Shown piece by piece: positions 10,437 through 20,524 of a DNA stretch of 64,000 bases (the stretch's first letter is position 1; every line of letters starts with the position of its first letter). The DNA comes from Homarus americanus. Taxonomy: Eukaryota > Arthropoda > Malacostraca > Decapoda > Nephropidae. The notes below the pieces were generated by a model. It did not search any database. It was not told the DNA's origin and saw only the letters and a list, made by a program, of their open reading frames with translations. The translations under genes were made by a program, and so were the position numbers. The stretch covers positions 12,501-76,500 of the forward strand of contig NW_024727898.1 of NCBI RefSeq assembly GCF_018991925.1. The letters are read 5' to 3'.

Positions 10437-10712
10437 TACAAGCTCGAGTCTCAATGTAATTTGAATTTGAGACACCAAAATTTAAGTCATTGTTTATGTC
10501 AGCAATTTAAGAGCAATAAACAAAGACTCTTAAGTGTTTTTCCCCTTAAATGGTGATGAGAAAACGTATCTAATAGTTGAATTAAGTTACGACAAATAGC
10601 GACAAAAATTTAAATCATTAATAGCTCTTGAGAATCTACGCTAAAATACGCATTCTCAGAAGGCCGAGTTACAAAGGGGAAAAAATATATATAAGTTAAG
10701 AAACTTTTGTGA
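10437..10712. other. AT-rich spacer with weak dispersed-repeat matches
   Basis: Holds GAGAAAACGTATCTAA near 10558 and a minus-strand CTGAGAATGCGTATTTTAG near 10650, both loosely like the GATGTGAGAACGC family. No gene recognised. Confidence 0.4.
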
Positions 10713-10835
10713 CACAGGAACTTCCTCCAATACGTCCTTCACCACCACCTTTTCCTCCTCCTCCTCTATCCCTCGTCCTTCCTCGCCGCCTCCTCCTCCC
10801 TCCCCTTGTCCTCCCCCTTCCTCTCCTCGACACAC
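10713..10835. repeat. CCT-rich pyrimidine tract
   Basis: CCTCCTCCT and TTCCTCGCC low complexity. Confidence 0.75.
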
Positions 10836-10938
10836 AAGCACTCAATCATCCTATTAACTGGTGTGACTTCCACTTCCCCAGAAATGAGAAATAATCCCCC
10901 ACCAAAGGAATATAAAAACGCCATTACACATCAGTAAT

Positions 10939-10962
10939 TCTCTCTCTCTCTCTCTCTCTCTC
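10939..10962. repeat. (TC)n microsatellite
   Basis: Perfect TC dinucleotide tract of about 12 units. Confidence 0.95.
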
Positions 10963-11035
10963 CAGGACCACACAGACCCTGAAAGATCCTGTAATAGTGA
11001 GAGGCAAGGGTGATGGAGGGCCGGTACTCGCATCC

Positions 11036-11205
11036 TATACCTGCTGACACCCGTATGTATACAGTCCTGACGCTCGTATACATTCATCTAACTCCTCCTG
11101 ACACCCTTATGTATACATCTAACACCTCCTGACACCCGTATGTATACAGTCAGCTTCTCCTGACACTCGTATGTATACAGTCAGTTTCTCCTGACACTCG
11201 TGTAC
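11036..11205. repeat. ~31-bp tandem repeat x ~5
   Basis: Units contain GACACCCGTATGTATACAGT followed by CAGCTTCTCCT or a variant. Each intact unit holds the palindrome GTATAC. Confidence 0.9.
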
Positions 11206-11422
11206 CCACAGGAAGGCAAAGTCATCGTCCGCATGAATCACCCAGTCAGTTGTATAAATCTGGTGGTCAAGTGCTCCCCCCCTCTCTCTCTCTCTCTCAC
11301 GAGTGGACTGGACCCAAGAACAAGCCAAATAATGACATCATACAATTATCTGCCTCAGTGAGAGTTTACCAAAGATCAATATAGCCAGGAAATGCTTCTG
11401 TCACTTACTGGAGAGGAGGTCA
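11206..11422. other. Unique spacer with short (CT)n
   Basis: A short CT tract lies at 11281-11299. Nothing else recognised. Confidence 0.4.
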
Positions 11423-11446
11423 CTGTCTGTCTGTCTATCTGTCTGT

Positions 11447-11483
<37 letters not shown>

Positions 11484-11509
11484 GAGGAGAGAGAGAGAGA
11501 GAGAGAGAG
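11423..11509. repeat. Compound (CTGT)n-(GT)n-(GA)n
   Basis: CTGT tetranucleotides at 11423-11450 run into (GT)n to 11483 and then (GA)n to 11509. Confidence 0.95.
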
Positions 11510-11559
11510 TCTCACCTCACACAACTGGCAGACAAACACAGATCTTTACGTTACAACAG

Positions 11560-12207
11560 GGCTACCAACACATCTAACACATGAAAGTACCCACAAGGCT
11601 ACCAACCCCCACATGGCTACCAACACACGAATCACCACAGGGCTACCAACCCCCACATACCAACACACCAGAATCACCACAGCTACCAACACACCAGAAT
11701 CATCACAGGGCTACCACAGAATCATCACAGGGCTACCAACACACCAGAATCACCACAGGGCTACCAACACACCAGAATCATCACAGGCTACCAACACACT
11801 TGCAGAATCATCACAGGCTACCAACACACCAGAATCATCACAGGGCCACCAACACACAGAATCATCACAGGGCTACCACACCAGAATCACCACAGGCTAC
11901 CAACACACCAGACCATCACAGGGCTACCAACACACCAGAATCATCACAGGCCACCAACACACCAGAATCATCACAGGGCTACCAACACACACCAGAATCC
12001 GCTACCAACACACCAGAATTGTCACAGGGCTACCAACACACCAGAATCATCACAGGGCTACCAACACACCAGAATCATCACAGGGCTACCAACACACCAG
12101 AATCATCACAGGGCTACCAACACACCAGAATCATCACAGGGCTACCAACACACCAGAATCATCACAGGGCTACCAACACACCAGAATCATCACAGGGCTA
12201 CCAACAT
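11560..12207. repeat. 28-bp minisatellite x ~22
   Basis: Unit includes CTACCAACACACCAGAATCA plus TCACAGGG. The last seven copies (about 12015-12207) are nearly identical while the left part is broken by indels, suggesting recent expansion at the right edge. Since 28 is not a multiple of three, the frames cycle through the same repeat peptides; long frames here are not genes. Confidence 0.96.
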
Positions 12208-12339
12208 ATGAGTCAAACAGACAGTGGCAAGCTGATAGTGCCAAACAGACAGTGCCAACAACTACAGACTACGAGAAGTGCCTAGGAGAGGATAAACTAA
12301 AGAAATAAAATAGTTCACAGCAGATAAAAATGGTAGTTG

Positions 12340-12548
12340 AATCCTGTGGGTCGTTAGATGTGTGTTGACATTGGTTTTAAATTACTCTCAAGTTATATTT
12401 GGGAGGCAAGGGGGTTTATCACGTGTGTGTGTTGACATCGCATTAAATTGGTTAAGTTACAGTTGGGAGGAGGGAATATGTTTGTATGAGTGAGTGTGTT
12501 TAGATTAGTTTTGGATTAAGTCACAGAGTTGCCAGAGAACGTGTTGAT

Positions 12549-12583
<35 letters not shown>

Positions 12584-12802
12584 AAATACTTGGATTGCTA
12601 TAACTTACAACTGTCAGGAGAGGCTTGGGGGGGGGGATATATACTAGTTACGTGTTTGTCGATATTGGTTTTACATTGTTTTAAGTCATAGCTGGGGCGG
12701 TGGGTAGGACCATAATTATTTAGAAGTATATTAACAAAAGTTCTAAACTAGCATAAGTCAAGTGGAAAGTGAAAATATGTTTGTAAGAGACAGGTAGGTA
12801 GG

Positions 12803-12884
<82 letters not shown>

Positions 12885-12985
12885 ACATAACTTCTAAACT
12901 GCTGTAAAATCATAGTTGCGAGGAAATGACTCTTAATATTATATTGCTTTAAGTTATAACTCGGAGTGTAAGTTCCAGAGGAATG
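12340..12985 (+). repeat. Diverged tandem repeat with embedded (GT)n
   Basis: Blocks near 12358, 12428, 12490, 12650, 12720 and 12880 share GTGTTGACATTGGTTTTAAA-like and TAAGTTATAGTTGGGAGG-like words. Perfect GT tracts at 12552-12582 and 12805-12883 occupy the same relative position, so the GT runs appear to be part of the unit and to expand independently. Confidence 0.65.
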
Positions 12986-13077
12986 TATTTGTGTGTTTTT
13001 TCTTACAATGTGACTTAATACTCGAGCTGGATTTAATTAGAAGACTATGGTGTTTATGAGTCAACCGTGGGCGCCTG

Positions 13078-13213
13078 TCATGTGGGTGGGGTGGGGCTGG
13101 ATGAGGTGGGACGGGGTTGGATAGGGTGAGGCGGGATTGGATGGGGTGGGGTGGGGCAGGAAGGAGCTAAGAGTGGAGTGGGACGGGGTTGAAGTGGGGG
13201 GGGGGGGACAAGG
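13078..13213 (+). repeat. GGGGT-rich minisatellite with G-quadruplex potential
   Basis: Units near GGATGGGGTGGGGC/GGGACGGGGTT, with many GGG or longer runs and a 13-nt G run near 13197. Confidence 0.85.
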
Positions 13214-13445
13214 AACAGAGGGGGATGGGACACTGGGACAGGGTAAGACGAGGGGGCGACAGGTTACGCCAAGACGTCACCTTTATAAACACCATCAATG
13301 AAGGCATCTCTGGGGCCATTAAGTAAAGTGGCGTTAAGTCTGTCTCTGGAGCCACTAAAGCCTTGGCGTTTAATATGTGTTTAATATGACCTCCTAAAGC
13401 ACCGGACCGCCTTTATTAAGTCGACCATGATGATTACGTAAAGTA
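13214..13445. other. Unique spacer with repeated GGAGCCACTAAAG-like words
   Basis: ACCATCAATGAAGGCATCTC...GGGGCCATTAAGTAAAGTGGCGTTAA and GGAGCCACTAAAGCCTTGGCGTTTAA form a weak ~35-bp direct repeat (about 13290-13375). Confidence 0.45.
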
Positions 13446-13603
13446 CACACGCTCCTGAAAACTATCCTTACGATTTTATGCGAGATAATATGACACAACG
13501 GACGAAGGATTTTGACAACCCTACCGAGATAACAGGAGTCACAGTGTTCATTGTGAAAATTATCGAAACCTCTCCGTGAAGATATTTTTTTGGTGTGTGT
13601 GTG
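13446..13603 (-). mobile_element. Tc1/mariner-like MITE, copy B (inverted)
   Basis: A 158 bp element in reverse orientation to copy A. Ends are CACACGCTCCTGAAAACTAT and, inverted, CACACACACACCAAAAAAAT, both followed by ATC. TA flanks lie at 13444-13445 and 13604-13605. The core is very close to copy A (31 identical nt at 13490-13520; similarity over most of the element), while the terminal repeats have diverged more. No coding capacity for a transposase. Confidence 0.83.
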
Positions 13604-13666
13604 TACCTTCATCCTTGAGATATACTTAACCTAAAAATTAATCACCCTATAACTCTACCTGAGGGG

Positions 13667-13703
13667 GTTAGGTTAGCGCTCGAGGGTTTAATCTTCAGGT
13701 CTT
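13667..13703 (-). repeat. TTAGG remnant plus dispersed CACCTGAAGATTAA motif
   Basis: On the minus strand ACCTGAAGATTAAACCCTCG runs into AGCGCTAACC and then CCTAA. It matches the 1711-1745 copy. Confidence 0.65.
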
Positions 13704-13759
13704 AAGGTGAATAATAAGCTGGTGCGTCAAATCGTCAGGTGGTCCGAATTTACCCTTTA

Positions 13760-13945
13760 AAGTAGATACGAGAAAACGATTCTAACTGCCTCACTGACTC
13801 TACGGTAAAGACGGATTCTTAAAAGGTTCGTACGTGAATCTATTACCCGAGACTTGAATATTGTGTGAGAATGCATCCAAATGGCCCACTTAAGAAGGCG
13901 GGAAAAAATGCCGCCGAGATCGCATTGAGACTTCACCATAACTGC
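13760..13945 (+). repeat. Dispersed repeat, TGTGAGAAYGC family (copy B)
   Basis: TGTGAGAATGCATCCAAATG at 13863 aligns with copy A (3085), and the ATGCCGCCGAGAT...TTGAGAC stretch aligns with the GGCGGCGAAATTATGTTGAGAC stretch of copy A after a gap. Confidence 0.5.
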
Positions 13946-14009
13946 GTTCTCTTATTCCGGTCTAGTTAATTAAAGGGAAAATCCAACGTTAAGAACCTTT
14001 GAGAATTCG

Positions 14010-14180
14010 AAATGGGAAAGGGAGGGGTAACTTGAACGATGGAAAAGGAGAAGGAGGGGGTAAGTTAGACGGGAGGAAAGGGGAAGGGGGTAAGTTAGAC
14101 GAAGGAAAAATGGGAGTTAGACGAGGGAAGAGGGGAAGGAAAGGGGTTAACCCGGACGAGGGGAAAAGAGAGGGGAGGAT
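14010..14180. repeat. Purine minisatellite (GGTAAGTTAGACGRGG)
   Basis: Units near GGTAAGTTAGACGAGGGAAA of about 30 bp with G/A spacer. It translates to Gly/Lys/Glu low complexity. Confidence 0.8.
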
Positions 14181-14393
14181 AGTAATTAATACCCCTTATC
14201 AGCTGTGACGCCCCGAGGAAGGTGATTACAAGTCACTGTAAGAGTCAGGAGAGGCTGGCTGGTCCGGCCCTCTCGCTTCCTGGGCTATTGTGACGGTAAC
14301 TCCTCCGTCAACAAGTCACATCCGGCTCCATGTAAAGCCAGTGTTGACTTAGTAAATAAATCTTGTTTACTTTGATCACTGTAAGGACGATCT

Positions 14394-14394
<1 letters not shown>

Positions 14395-14431
<37 letters not shown>
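14395..14431. repeat. 37-nt poly-C homopolymer
   Basis: An uninterrupted run of 37 C, ending in CACACACC. Such long C runs are rare and hard to sequence, so the exact length is uncertain. Confidence 0.95.
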
Positions 14432-14575
14432 ACACACCAGTCCCCGGCCTCCACCATTACCAACCATAATAGTCCCCAGCTTCCTCCACCACCACAATCA
14501 CAGTCCCAAGCATCCACCACCACTACCAATCTCCACCACCACCATCACCAAAATCCCAATCTCCACCACAATCCG
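14432..14575. repeat. CCA-rich low complexity
   Basis: CCACCACCA/CCCAAT words, with a duplicated CCAATCTCCACCAC near 14527 and 14558. Confidence 0.75.
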
Positions 14576-15060
14576 GATAAAACGGACGAGAAATTCCGAT
14601 AACTGGGGATGAGTCGGTCGGTTCCTCACAAAACCTTCCTTGACGGGCGACAGCAGAAGCAGTCCAGCGCTGAGATGAAAACTGATTTCTTTGAGGAAAT
14701 AACAAATCAATCTCTCGGAGAAATAATAATCTTTTTTTTTTCAGGGTTTCTGCATGTCATTACAATCGGCTCATCCAATTATCAATCACGGAATAATAGA
14801 ATTGATCAATCAAGGAATATTAAACTTGATCAATCACTGCAGTCCCTAATACCCCTAGACTCCAAGTTCTCAAAAGGCTCGCAGGTTAATTAGTTTCTCT
14901 CTAACTGGATTTGTGGCCCAGAGAGTTCTCTCACTGGGAGACGAGGATGGACAACCGTGAGTGAATGAGTTTTCTGAACATATTAACCTAACCTAACAAA
15001 ACAAGTTCCACGTGTCCCTGGCAATATATTAAACAGGTAAATGTGCGTCTATGAATACTC
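14576..15060. other. Mostly unique spacer
   Basis: 14765-14840 shows two to three GATCAATCA(A/C)GGAATA words, a weak ~30-bp repeat. CCTAACCTAAC occurs near 14986. No gene recognised. Confidence 0.45.
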
Positions 15061-15061
15061 T

Positions 15062-15062
15062 C

Positions 15063-15106
<44 letters not shown>

Positions 15107-15245
15107 TATACAAAAAGACACAGACACATGATATACAAACAGACTGACAGGCAGACAGACAAGACAAACAGGTTGATACACACACACACACAGTCAGCAG
15201 AAAGATACACAGACAGACAGACAGACAGACAGATAGACAGACGAA
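15062..15245. repeat. (CAGA)n cluster
   Basis: CAGA tracts at 15062-15104 and 15207-15242 with degenerate AGACAGAC between, plus CA repeat at 15178-15192. Confidence 0.95.
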
Positions 15246-15334
15246 GACAGTAAAGCGTCGCTAACTGACACCTTTCTATCAGACAAGGACAAGAGAAGTA
15301 GGTGACAGGCTGCTCACACTCAACGTTACCTGAG

Positions 15335-15336
<2 letters not shown>

Positions 15337-15390
<54 letters not shown>

Positions 15391-15467
15391 CAAGGACAGA
15401 AACTCACAAAGACAAACAAATACAGACAAACAAAAATAAATTATACACCAAAATACAAAAAGAGACT

Positions 15468-15499
<32 letters not shown>

Positions 15500-15507
15500 G
15501 GCAGACA
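15337..15507. repeat. (GT)n and (CAGA)n
   Basis: A perfect GT tract at 15337-15389, an A-rich middle, then CAGA repeats at 15467-15507. Confidence 0.95.
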
Positions 15508-15609
15508 CTTCTCTCCATCACTGTTAAAAATAAAAGTAACTTAAGTGGCTTAAAAGACTTCTAAGTACTTATAAGTGTGATAAAGTGAGCCGATAAGTAA
15601 GGCAGGGTA

Positions 15610-15682
15610 AAGGTGGAGTGTTACGGTGGAGTGTTACGGTGGTGTGTTACGGTGGTGTGTTACGGTGGTGTGTTACGGTGGA
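15610..15682. repeat. 13-bp tandem repeat x ~5.5
   Basis: Unit TTACGGTGGTGTG (two copies with GGAGTG). Nearly perfect. Confidence 0.95.
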
Positions 15683-15829
15683 GAGAAATATATATTTACA
15701 CGGTCTAAAATGTAGAATTGGGGTTAATAAGTGTAAGTAATGACGTGTGGGCGTGCGGGCGTGAACGTGTGTGTGGTGATAGTGAGAGATGGGTATTGGG
15801 TAGGGGGTACAAGCACGGGTGTGGTGAGG

Positions 15830-15965
15830 GAGGGCATGGAGGTGTGGTGTGGGTGGACGTAGTGGGTTGGACGGAGGCGTGGTGTGGGTTGGACGGAGGC
15901 TTAGTGTGGGTTGGATGGAGGCGTGGTGTGGGTTGGACTGAGGCGTGGTGAGGGAGGGCGTGGAG
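15830..15965. repeat. ~22-bp GT-rich minisatellite
   Basis: Units near GGAGGCGTGGTGTGGGTTGG, four to five copies with variable ends. Confidence 0.88.
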
Positions 15966-16078
15966 GCGCGGGACAGTGAGAGGGCGCAGGACACGACAGA
16001 AGCAACACAGGGCCCCGGCAGATCACAAGCTACCTCCCTCAGTAATGAACATATCCTGACCCCTCACGTGCAGTTCTG

Positions 16079-16318
16079 TTGCTTCCCCTGCTCTCACCCT
16101 GCCTTGTCTCCCCTGCTCTAACCCTGCCTTGTCTCCCCTGTTCTAACCCTACCTTGTCTCCCCTGCTCTAACCCTGCCTTGTCTCCCCTGTTCTAACCCT
16201 ACCTTGTCTCCCCTGCTCTAACCCTGCCTTGTCTCCCCTGCTCTCACCCTGCCTTGTCTCCCCTGCTCTAACCCTACCTTGTCTCCCCTATTCTAACACT
16301 GCCTTGTCACCCCTGCCA
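16079..16318. repeat. 25-bp minisatellite x ~9.5
   Basis: Unit CCTTGTCTCCCCTGCTCTAA plus CCCTG. Alternation of CTGCTCTAA and CTGTTCTAA variants suggests expansion in pairs. Confidence 0.96.
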
Positions 16319-16740
16319 ATCCTAGCCTCCCGACCACCCCTGCCAGCCTTAACTTAACTACGTCACCTATCCCATCTCAATAACCCACCCCCCTCCCTGC
16401 CTGCCACATTTTCCCTGACCCTGACCCTGCCTACTGACCACCAATGCCCACCGATTCTTTGGGTAACTCACTCTGACCTTCTAACCTGACCTGACCTTGG
16501 CTAACTTGATCTGACCTTGCTAACCTCCTAGTCTAAAAATCAATGACCAAAATAACATCTCCCTTCCTTCTTCCAACCTCCATCCCATACCCTCCATTTC
16601 TCCCCTCCCCCTCCTTACCCTCCACGTCCCCTCACATTCTTCCCTCACCTATCATCTTCTCACACCCTTTCCCCTTACTCACCATCCCCCCCCCTCACCT
16701 ATCCTACCATTCCCATTCCCTCGCCCCTCACCACCACAAA
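16319..16740. repeat. Degenerate CCTGAC and pyrimidine-rich low complexity
   Basis: 16465-16530 holds CTAACCTGACCTGACCTTGG words that look like decayed CCTAA pentamers. 16555-16735 is C/T rich (CCTCC, CCCTTACTC). Confidence 0.65.
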
Positions 16741-16870
16741 GGTCCGGTGATCATGTATCGGGGACCCTTGATCTCACGACTGATAAGCTCACCACCCTGG
16801 AAATTAAGTTCACGTATAACATTGATTATCGAAGCAGAATTGTAACTCCAAAACACACGAAAATAAAACC

Positions 16871-16872
<2 letters not shown>

Positions 16873-16918
<46 letters not shown>
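16873..16918. repeat. (GT)n microsatellite
   Basis: Perfect GT tract of about 23 units. Confidence 0.97.
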
Positions 16919-16920
<2 letters not shown>

Positions 16921-17021
16921 CCTCTCAAGTGTACGTCGTAGTTTACATAAGCCAATTAGATCCTCTGGCAGACCCCTGGATAAGTGAGATAAAAAATGCA
17001 TTGTACAAACCTTTGGAGAAT

Positions 17022-17108
17022 CTGGGGGAGAGGGAGGAAGGGGGAAGAGAGAGGGGGAGGGGGAGAGGGGGAGAGGAGGAGGGGGACGGGGAGAGGGGGA
17101 GAGGGACT
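17022..17108. repeat. GGGGAGAG purine tract
   Basis: Pure A/G stretch of GGGGGAGAGGGGGAG words. Confidence 0.9.
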
Positions 17109-17134
17109 GAACCATAGTGAGACTTTCAGAATCT

Positions 17135-17300
17135 GGAAGGCAGGGGTGGGTGGGTGGGTGGCAGTAGCGGGGCGGCAGCCAACTCACGGCCCGGTGTAAT
17201 AGCTACTGACAGCTCCAGATTACTGCCGCCCCAGCCCTCGCCACCCCGTCTCCCCCCCACAGCCCCCCTCTTAGCCACCCAGCCATCAAGCCACCCAGCT
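17135..17300. other. GC-rich, CpG-containing patch with nested inverted repeats
   Basis: GGGGCGGCAG (17169-17178) pairs with CTGCCGCCCC (17223-17232). Just outside and inside, CAGTAGC (17162-17168) pairs with GCTACTG (17202-17208). Local CpG density is higher than in flanks. It could be a promoter fragment or repeat; no gene boundary is visible. Confidence 0.45.
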
Positions 17301-17429
17301 AAGAGCAAGCTAGTTAGCGAGGGGCAGTTCATCAACCACCCAGTCCAGTCAACCAACCTGGTGAGCAACAGGCAGTGGTCATCAGAGCAGCACGCCAATT
17401 ACCACCACAATAACCACCACCACAACACC

Positions 17430-17516
17430 ACCACCTTAGGTTAAAGAAAGGTTAGGTAAGGTCAGGTTAGTTTAAGTCAGGTTAGTGTAAGTCAGGTTAG
17501 GTTACGTTAGGTTAAG
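17430..17516 (+). repeat. Degenerate TTAGG array
   Basis: GTTAGGTAAGGTCAGGTTAG words with GTTTAAGTCAGGTTAG insertions. Confidence 0.75.
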
Positions 17517-17529
17517 TATTCCCCCGATT

Positions 17530-17700
17530 CGTTAATATTCCGATATCATAACGTTCCCGTCTACCTGAAGAACTAGTTTAACATTACAATATCGGGACGT
17601 TACGGTGATAAAGTTAAAATACCGATAACTACCAGCCTAATTTTGTCTCTCGCTCCAAGTTGTTAATAGACCAATATCGGAACTTTATTTTCTGCTCGAG
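17530..17700. repeat. Inverted repeat of AATATCGGGACGTTA-type words
   Basis: CGATATCATAACGTTCCCG (about 17541-17559) is an imperfect reverse complement of ATATCGGGACGTTACGGTGA (about 17589-17608). CCAATATCGGAAC near 17671 is a third related word. Confidence 0.55.
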
Positions 17701-17721
17701 TCCCCATCACCCAGGGACTGA

Positions 17722-17810
17722 AGAATGACGTCATAACATTCATCAGCATACATACAATGACGTCATAACATTCATCAACATACACACAATGACGTCATAA
17801 CATTCCACTG
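17722..17810 (+). promoter_or_regulatory. Three perfect CRE octamers in a 32-bp tandem repeat
   Basis: TGACGTCA occurs at 17726-17733, 17758-17765 and 17790-17797, exactly 32 bp apart. The repeat unit starts AATGACGTCATAACATTC. TGACGTCA is the consensus CREB/ATF palindrome. No gene start is recognised nearby, so regulatory use is only a possibility. Confidence 0.7.
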
Positions 17811-17917
17811 ATTAACCATAAGGTGTTATTATAGTGAATAGAACCTTCACCCTTCTATCATACCTACCTAAGGGTTTATCTTCCCTGGCCACTACTACTC
17901 GAGTCATGTAGGTAGGA

Positions 17918-17958
17918 AACTTGAGTGAGTGAGTGTGTGTGTGTGTGAGTGTGAGTGA

Positions 17959-17990
<32 letters not shown>
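17918..17990. repeat. GAGT/(GT)n tract
   Basis: GAGTGAGTGTGTGTG compound low complexity, ending in perfect GT at 17965-17990. Confidence 0.93.
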
Positions 17991-17993
<3 letters not shown>

Positions 17994-18105
17994 CGTGGCC
18001 GGTAATGAGGAGTTAATGATCCGGGTTGAGTGGTGAAGCAACTCACTCAATGGTTGAATGAGTTATTGGGATGATTATTACCGTATCTAAATGTCTCACT
18101 ATTTA

Positions 18106-18262
18106 TCTAACTCACCCTAACCTAACTCACCCTAACCTAACCTAACCTAACCTAACCTGAATCCATAACTTAAATCTGCTATGACTTAACCCCATCTTTA
18201 ATCTAACCTAACTTAAAGGTAATCTAACTTGACCTGAATTCATTTTAAGTTAACCTAATATT
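18106..18262 (-). repeat. CCTAA array with degenerate tail
   Basis: CACCCTAACCTAACTCACCC then five CCTAA units to about 18158, followed by decayed AACCTAACTTAAAGG words. G-strand is on minus. Confidence 0.8.
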
Positions 18263-18279
18263 CCACCATGAATGCCATT

Positions 18280-18395
18280 GGCCACCATCACCACTTCCAC
18301 TACCACCATCAACACCACTACCACCATCAACACCACACCACCACTACCACCACTACCACCATCAACACCACACCACCACTACCACCACGTCACTC
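18280..18395. repeat. (CCA)n-type repeat (CACCACTACCACCATCAA)
   Basis: Repeats of CACCACTACCACCATCAA with shorter variants. Confidence 0.9.
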
Positions 18396-18672
18396 ACAAT
18401 CATCGCGGTAGAAAGTAAAAAAGAAAAAAAACAAAAAAACGGCGGGATTTAAAAAAGAAAAAGAAAAAACTCCTCTTCGAACTCTCGTCCTCGAACTCTG
18501 GGTTTGAGTTGCTACTCCAGTCAGCCACTTGAGAACTTGTCGCCCGCTCGAGTGTGGCAATGTGATGAGTCTGGGCACTGGGTGGAAAAACAAGGCGAGT
18601 TTATCGGCTGGTTTATCATCGGGGTTTTAAAAGTGATCGGTTTTTTTTCTTCACGGTGTTGGTTTAGTTTAG
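18396..18672. other. A-rich then mixed spacer
   Basis: AAAAAGAAAAAAAAC patch at 18416-18470, then balanced DNA containing repeated TCGAACTC words. No gene recognised. Confidence 0.45.
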
Positions 18673-18965
18673 GTAATGTGTTTATATAGTGCTTATAGGA
18701 TGTTTATATAGTGTTAAATGAGGTATATAGTGTTCGAATGTTTATATAGTGCTTATAGGATGTTTATATAGTGTTAAATTATGTCTATATAGTGTTCAAA
18801 TGTTCATATTGTGTTAAAATGTTTATATAGTGTTTAAATAATGTTAATATTGAGTAAAAATGTTTATATATCATTCAAATTATAGCCATATAGTGTTCAC
18901 GTGATGTTTATATTTTCAAGTAATGTTTATATAGTGAAAGGTTGTGTTTATAGGTGTTTATATAA
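18673..18965. repeat. ~20-bp AT-rich minisatellite x ~14
   Basis: Units near ATGTTTATATAGTGTTAAA. A higher-order ~62-bp unit (GTTTATATAGTGCTTATAGG + further units) occurs twice at the left end. Confidence 0.92.
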
Positions 18966-18969
18966 CTCT

Positions 18970-19275
18970 GCCTGGACTCTTCCCTCCCTCCTACCTCTCT
19001 CTTGGTCTTCCCCATTTTCCTCTTCCTAACTCCTCCTCCTCCTCCTCCTCCCCCTTTCGCTCCACCTTCATTGACCTTTTCCTCCCTAACCTATTTTATT
19101 CCTTCTCCTACCTCCTTCCCTTCTTAATCCCCCCCCCCTATTTTTCATCTTTCCCTCTCCTCCATTGTATCCTCTCTTTACTTCTCCTTTCCTTCCTCTT
19201 CCTCTCTTTCTCTCAAAGTCAGCCTTCCCTTCCACCTCTCACCTCCTACCCCTCCTCCTCCTCCTCCTCCTCCTC
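18970..19275. repeat. Pyrimidine tract with (CCT)n
   Basis: C/T-rich DNA ending in perfect (TCC)n at 19250-19275. Continuous frames are Ser/Leu/Pro low complexity. Confidence 0.88.
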
Positions 19276-19337
19276 CCTTGAGCATCCTACCTTGGAGAAA
19301 CTTTTAAGGCAAGTAAAGCTAAGTTTGAGAGTAGGAG

Positions 19338-19346
19338 TGTGTGTGT

Positions 19347-19391
<45 letters not shown>

Positions 19392-19416
19392 CTGAAGAGA
19401 GAGAGAGAGAGAGACG
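19338..19416. repeat. (GT)n with short (GA)n
   Basis: GT tract 19338-19389 with a single AT interruption, then GA at 19397-19414. Confidence 0.96.
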
Positions 19417-19559
19417 CCAAATGAACAAAACAAAAGTGCAATTCTGAACTCTGCCAAATGACCTGAAATAAATTATGCACTTCGAAAATCACCAGAAAAA
19501 AAAATTGAAAACTGTGGAAAAATTATTGAATAACAAAATGAACAACAGATCAAATGAAA

Positions 19560-19905
19560 CTGCCTATGAAAGAGGAAAATGTTGACAAGAGAGGGAAAAT
19601 GACGAGGAAATAGGGATAAAATGCTAAAGGGAGAGGAAAAAAGTTGAGGAAATAGGGAAATACCAAAGAAAGGGGTTGAAGGAAAGAAGGATTTGCGGAG
19701 TAAGAAGGAAAAAATAAGGGAAGTGGAAAAAATGCTGAGAAAAGAGGGAAATGCTGAATAAAAAGGAAAATATGCTGAGTAGGAGAGGAAAAATGCTGAC
19801 CTTAGGGAGAAAATGATGAGGAAAAAATGAGGTAAAGAGGGAAAATGCTTAGGAAAGAAGAACAATTCTGAGTAAGAGAAGAAAAATGTTGAAGGAAGAG
19901 AAGGA
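19560..19905. repeat. Diverged GGAAAATGCTGAG repeat
   Basis: Units near GAGGAAAAATGCTGAGTAA of about 20-25 bp, strongly diverged. Minus-strand frames are Phe/Ser/Leu low complexity. Confidence 0.75.
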
Positions 19906-20175
19906 ATAATAAGACAAGAAATTAATACAACTGGTAATGAAAAGGTCAATGGGGTCACATGGGTGGCAGGGAGGAGTGTGGGTGGCAGGGAGGAGGCGGC
20001 TGGGTGGTTCTGGACACGCGCGGACACCACCAGGAAATTGTCCACCCTTCAACAGCCACTGGACGGCATGAAATGACCCGCCCTGCCTGCCTACTGAAGG
20101 AACCGAACTGACCTGAGTGCGTGTGTGTGGGGGGTAATAAAGGAACAGTGTGGGGGATTAAGTGTAGGGGGGTCA

Positions 20176-20265
<90 letters not shown>
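20176..20265. repeat. (AAT)30 microsatellite
   Basis: Perfect AAT trinucleotide tract of 90 bp. Confidence 0.98.
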
Positions 20266-20283
20266 CTGAAACCAAGGAGCTGA

Positions 20284-20342
20284 GCGGTGGGAGGGGTTAG
20301 AGGAGAGAGAGAAGAGAGAGGGGAGAGGGGAGAGGGGAGAAA
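20284..20342. repeat. GAGAGGGGAGA purine tract
   Basis: A/G-rich; GGGGAGAGGGGAGAG words. Confidence 0.85.
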
Positions 20343-20524
20343 CACAGCCTTTATAACAAGACAAAACTCAATGGAGCGAGGAGCCGTGTGCTAGGACCCT
20401 CGGGGAACAGGTTACACACAGCACTGAATTTTTAAGTATACGAGATTAAATTCTTTAAAGAGTGAGAGGAGGATAAGTTTGTCTGCCTCGGGTGAGTAAG
20501 ACTAGAGTACTAGGAAGGCGTCGG
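20343..20524. other. Unique spacer
   Basis: Balanced composition; nothing recognised. Confidence 0.4.

Noticed and set aside
11451..12308. 285-codon frame with Asn-Thr-Pro-Glu-Ser repeats
   Set aside because: Spans GT/GA microsatellites and the 28-bp array; two frames are open simultaneously and the repeat unit is not a multiple of three.
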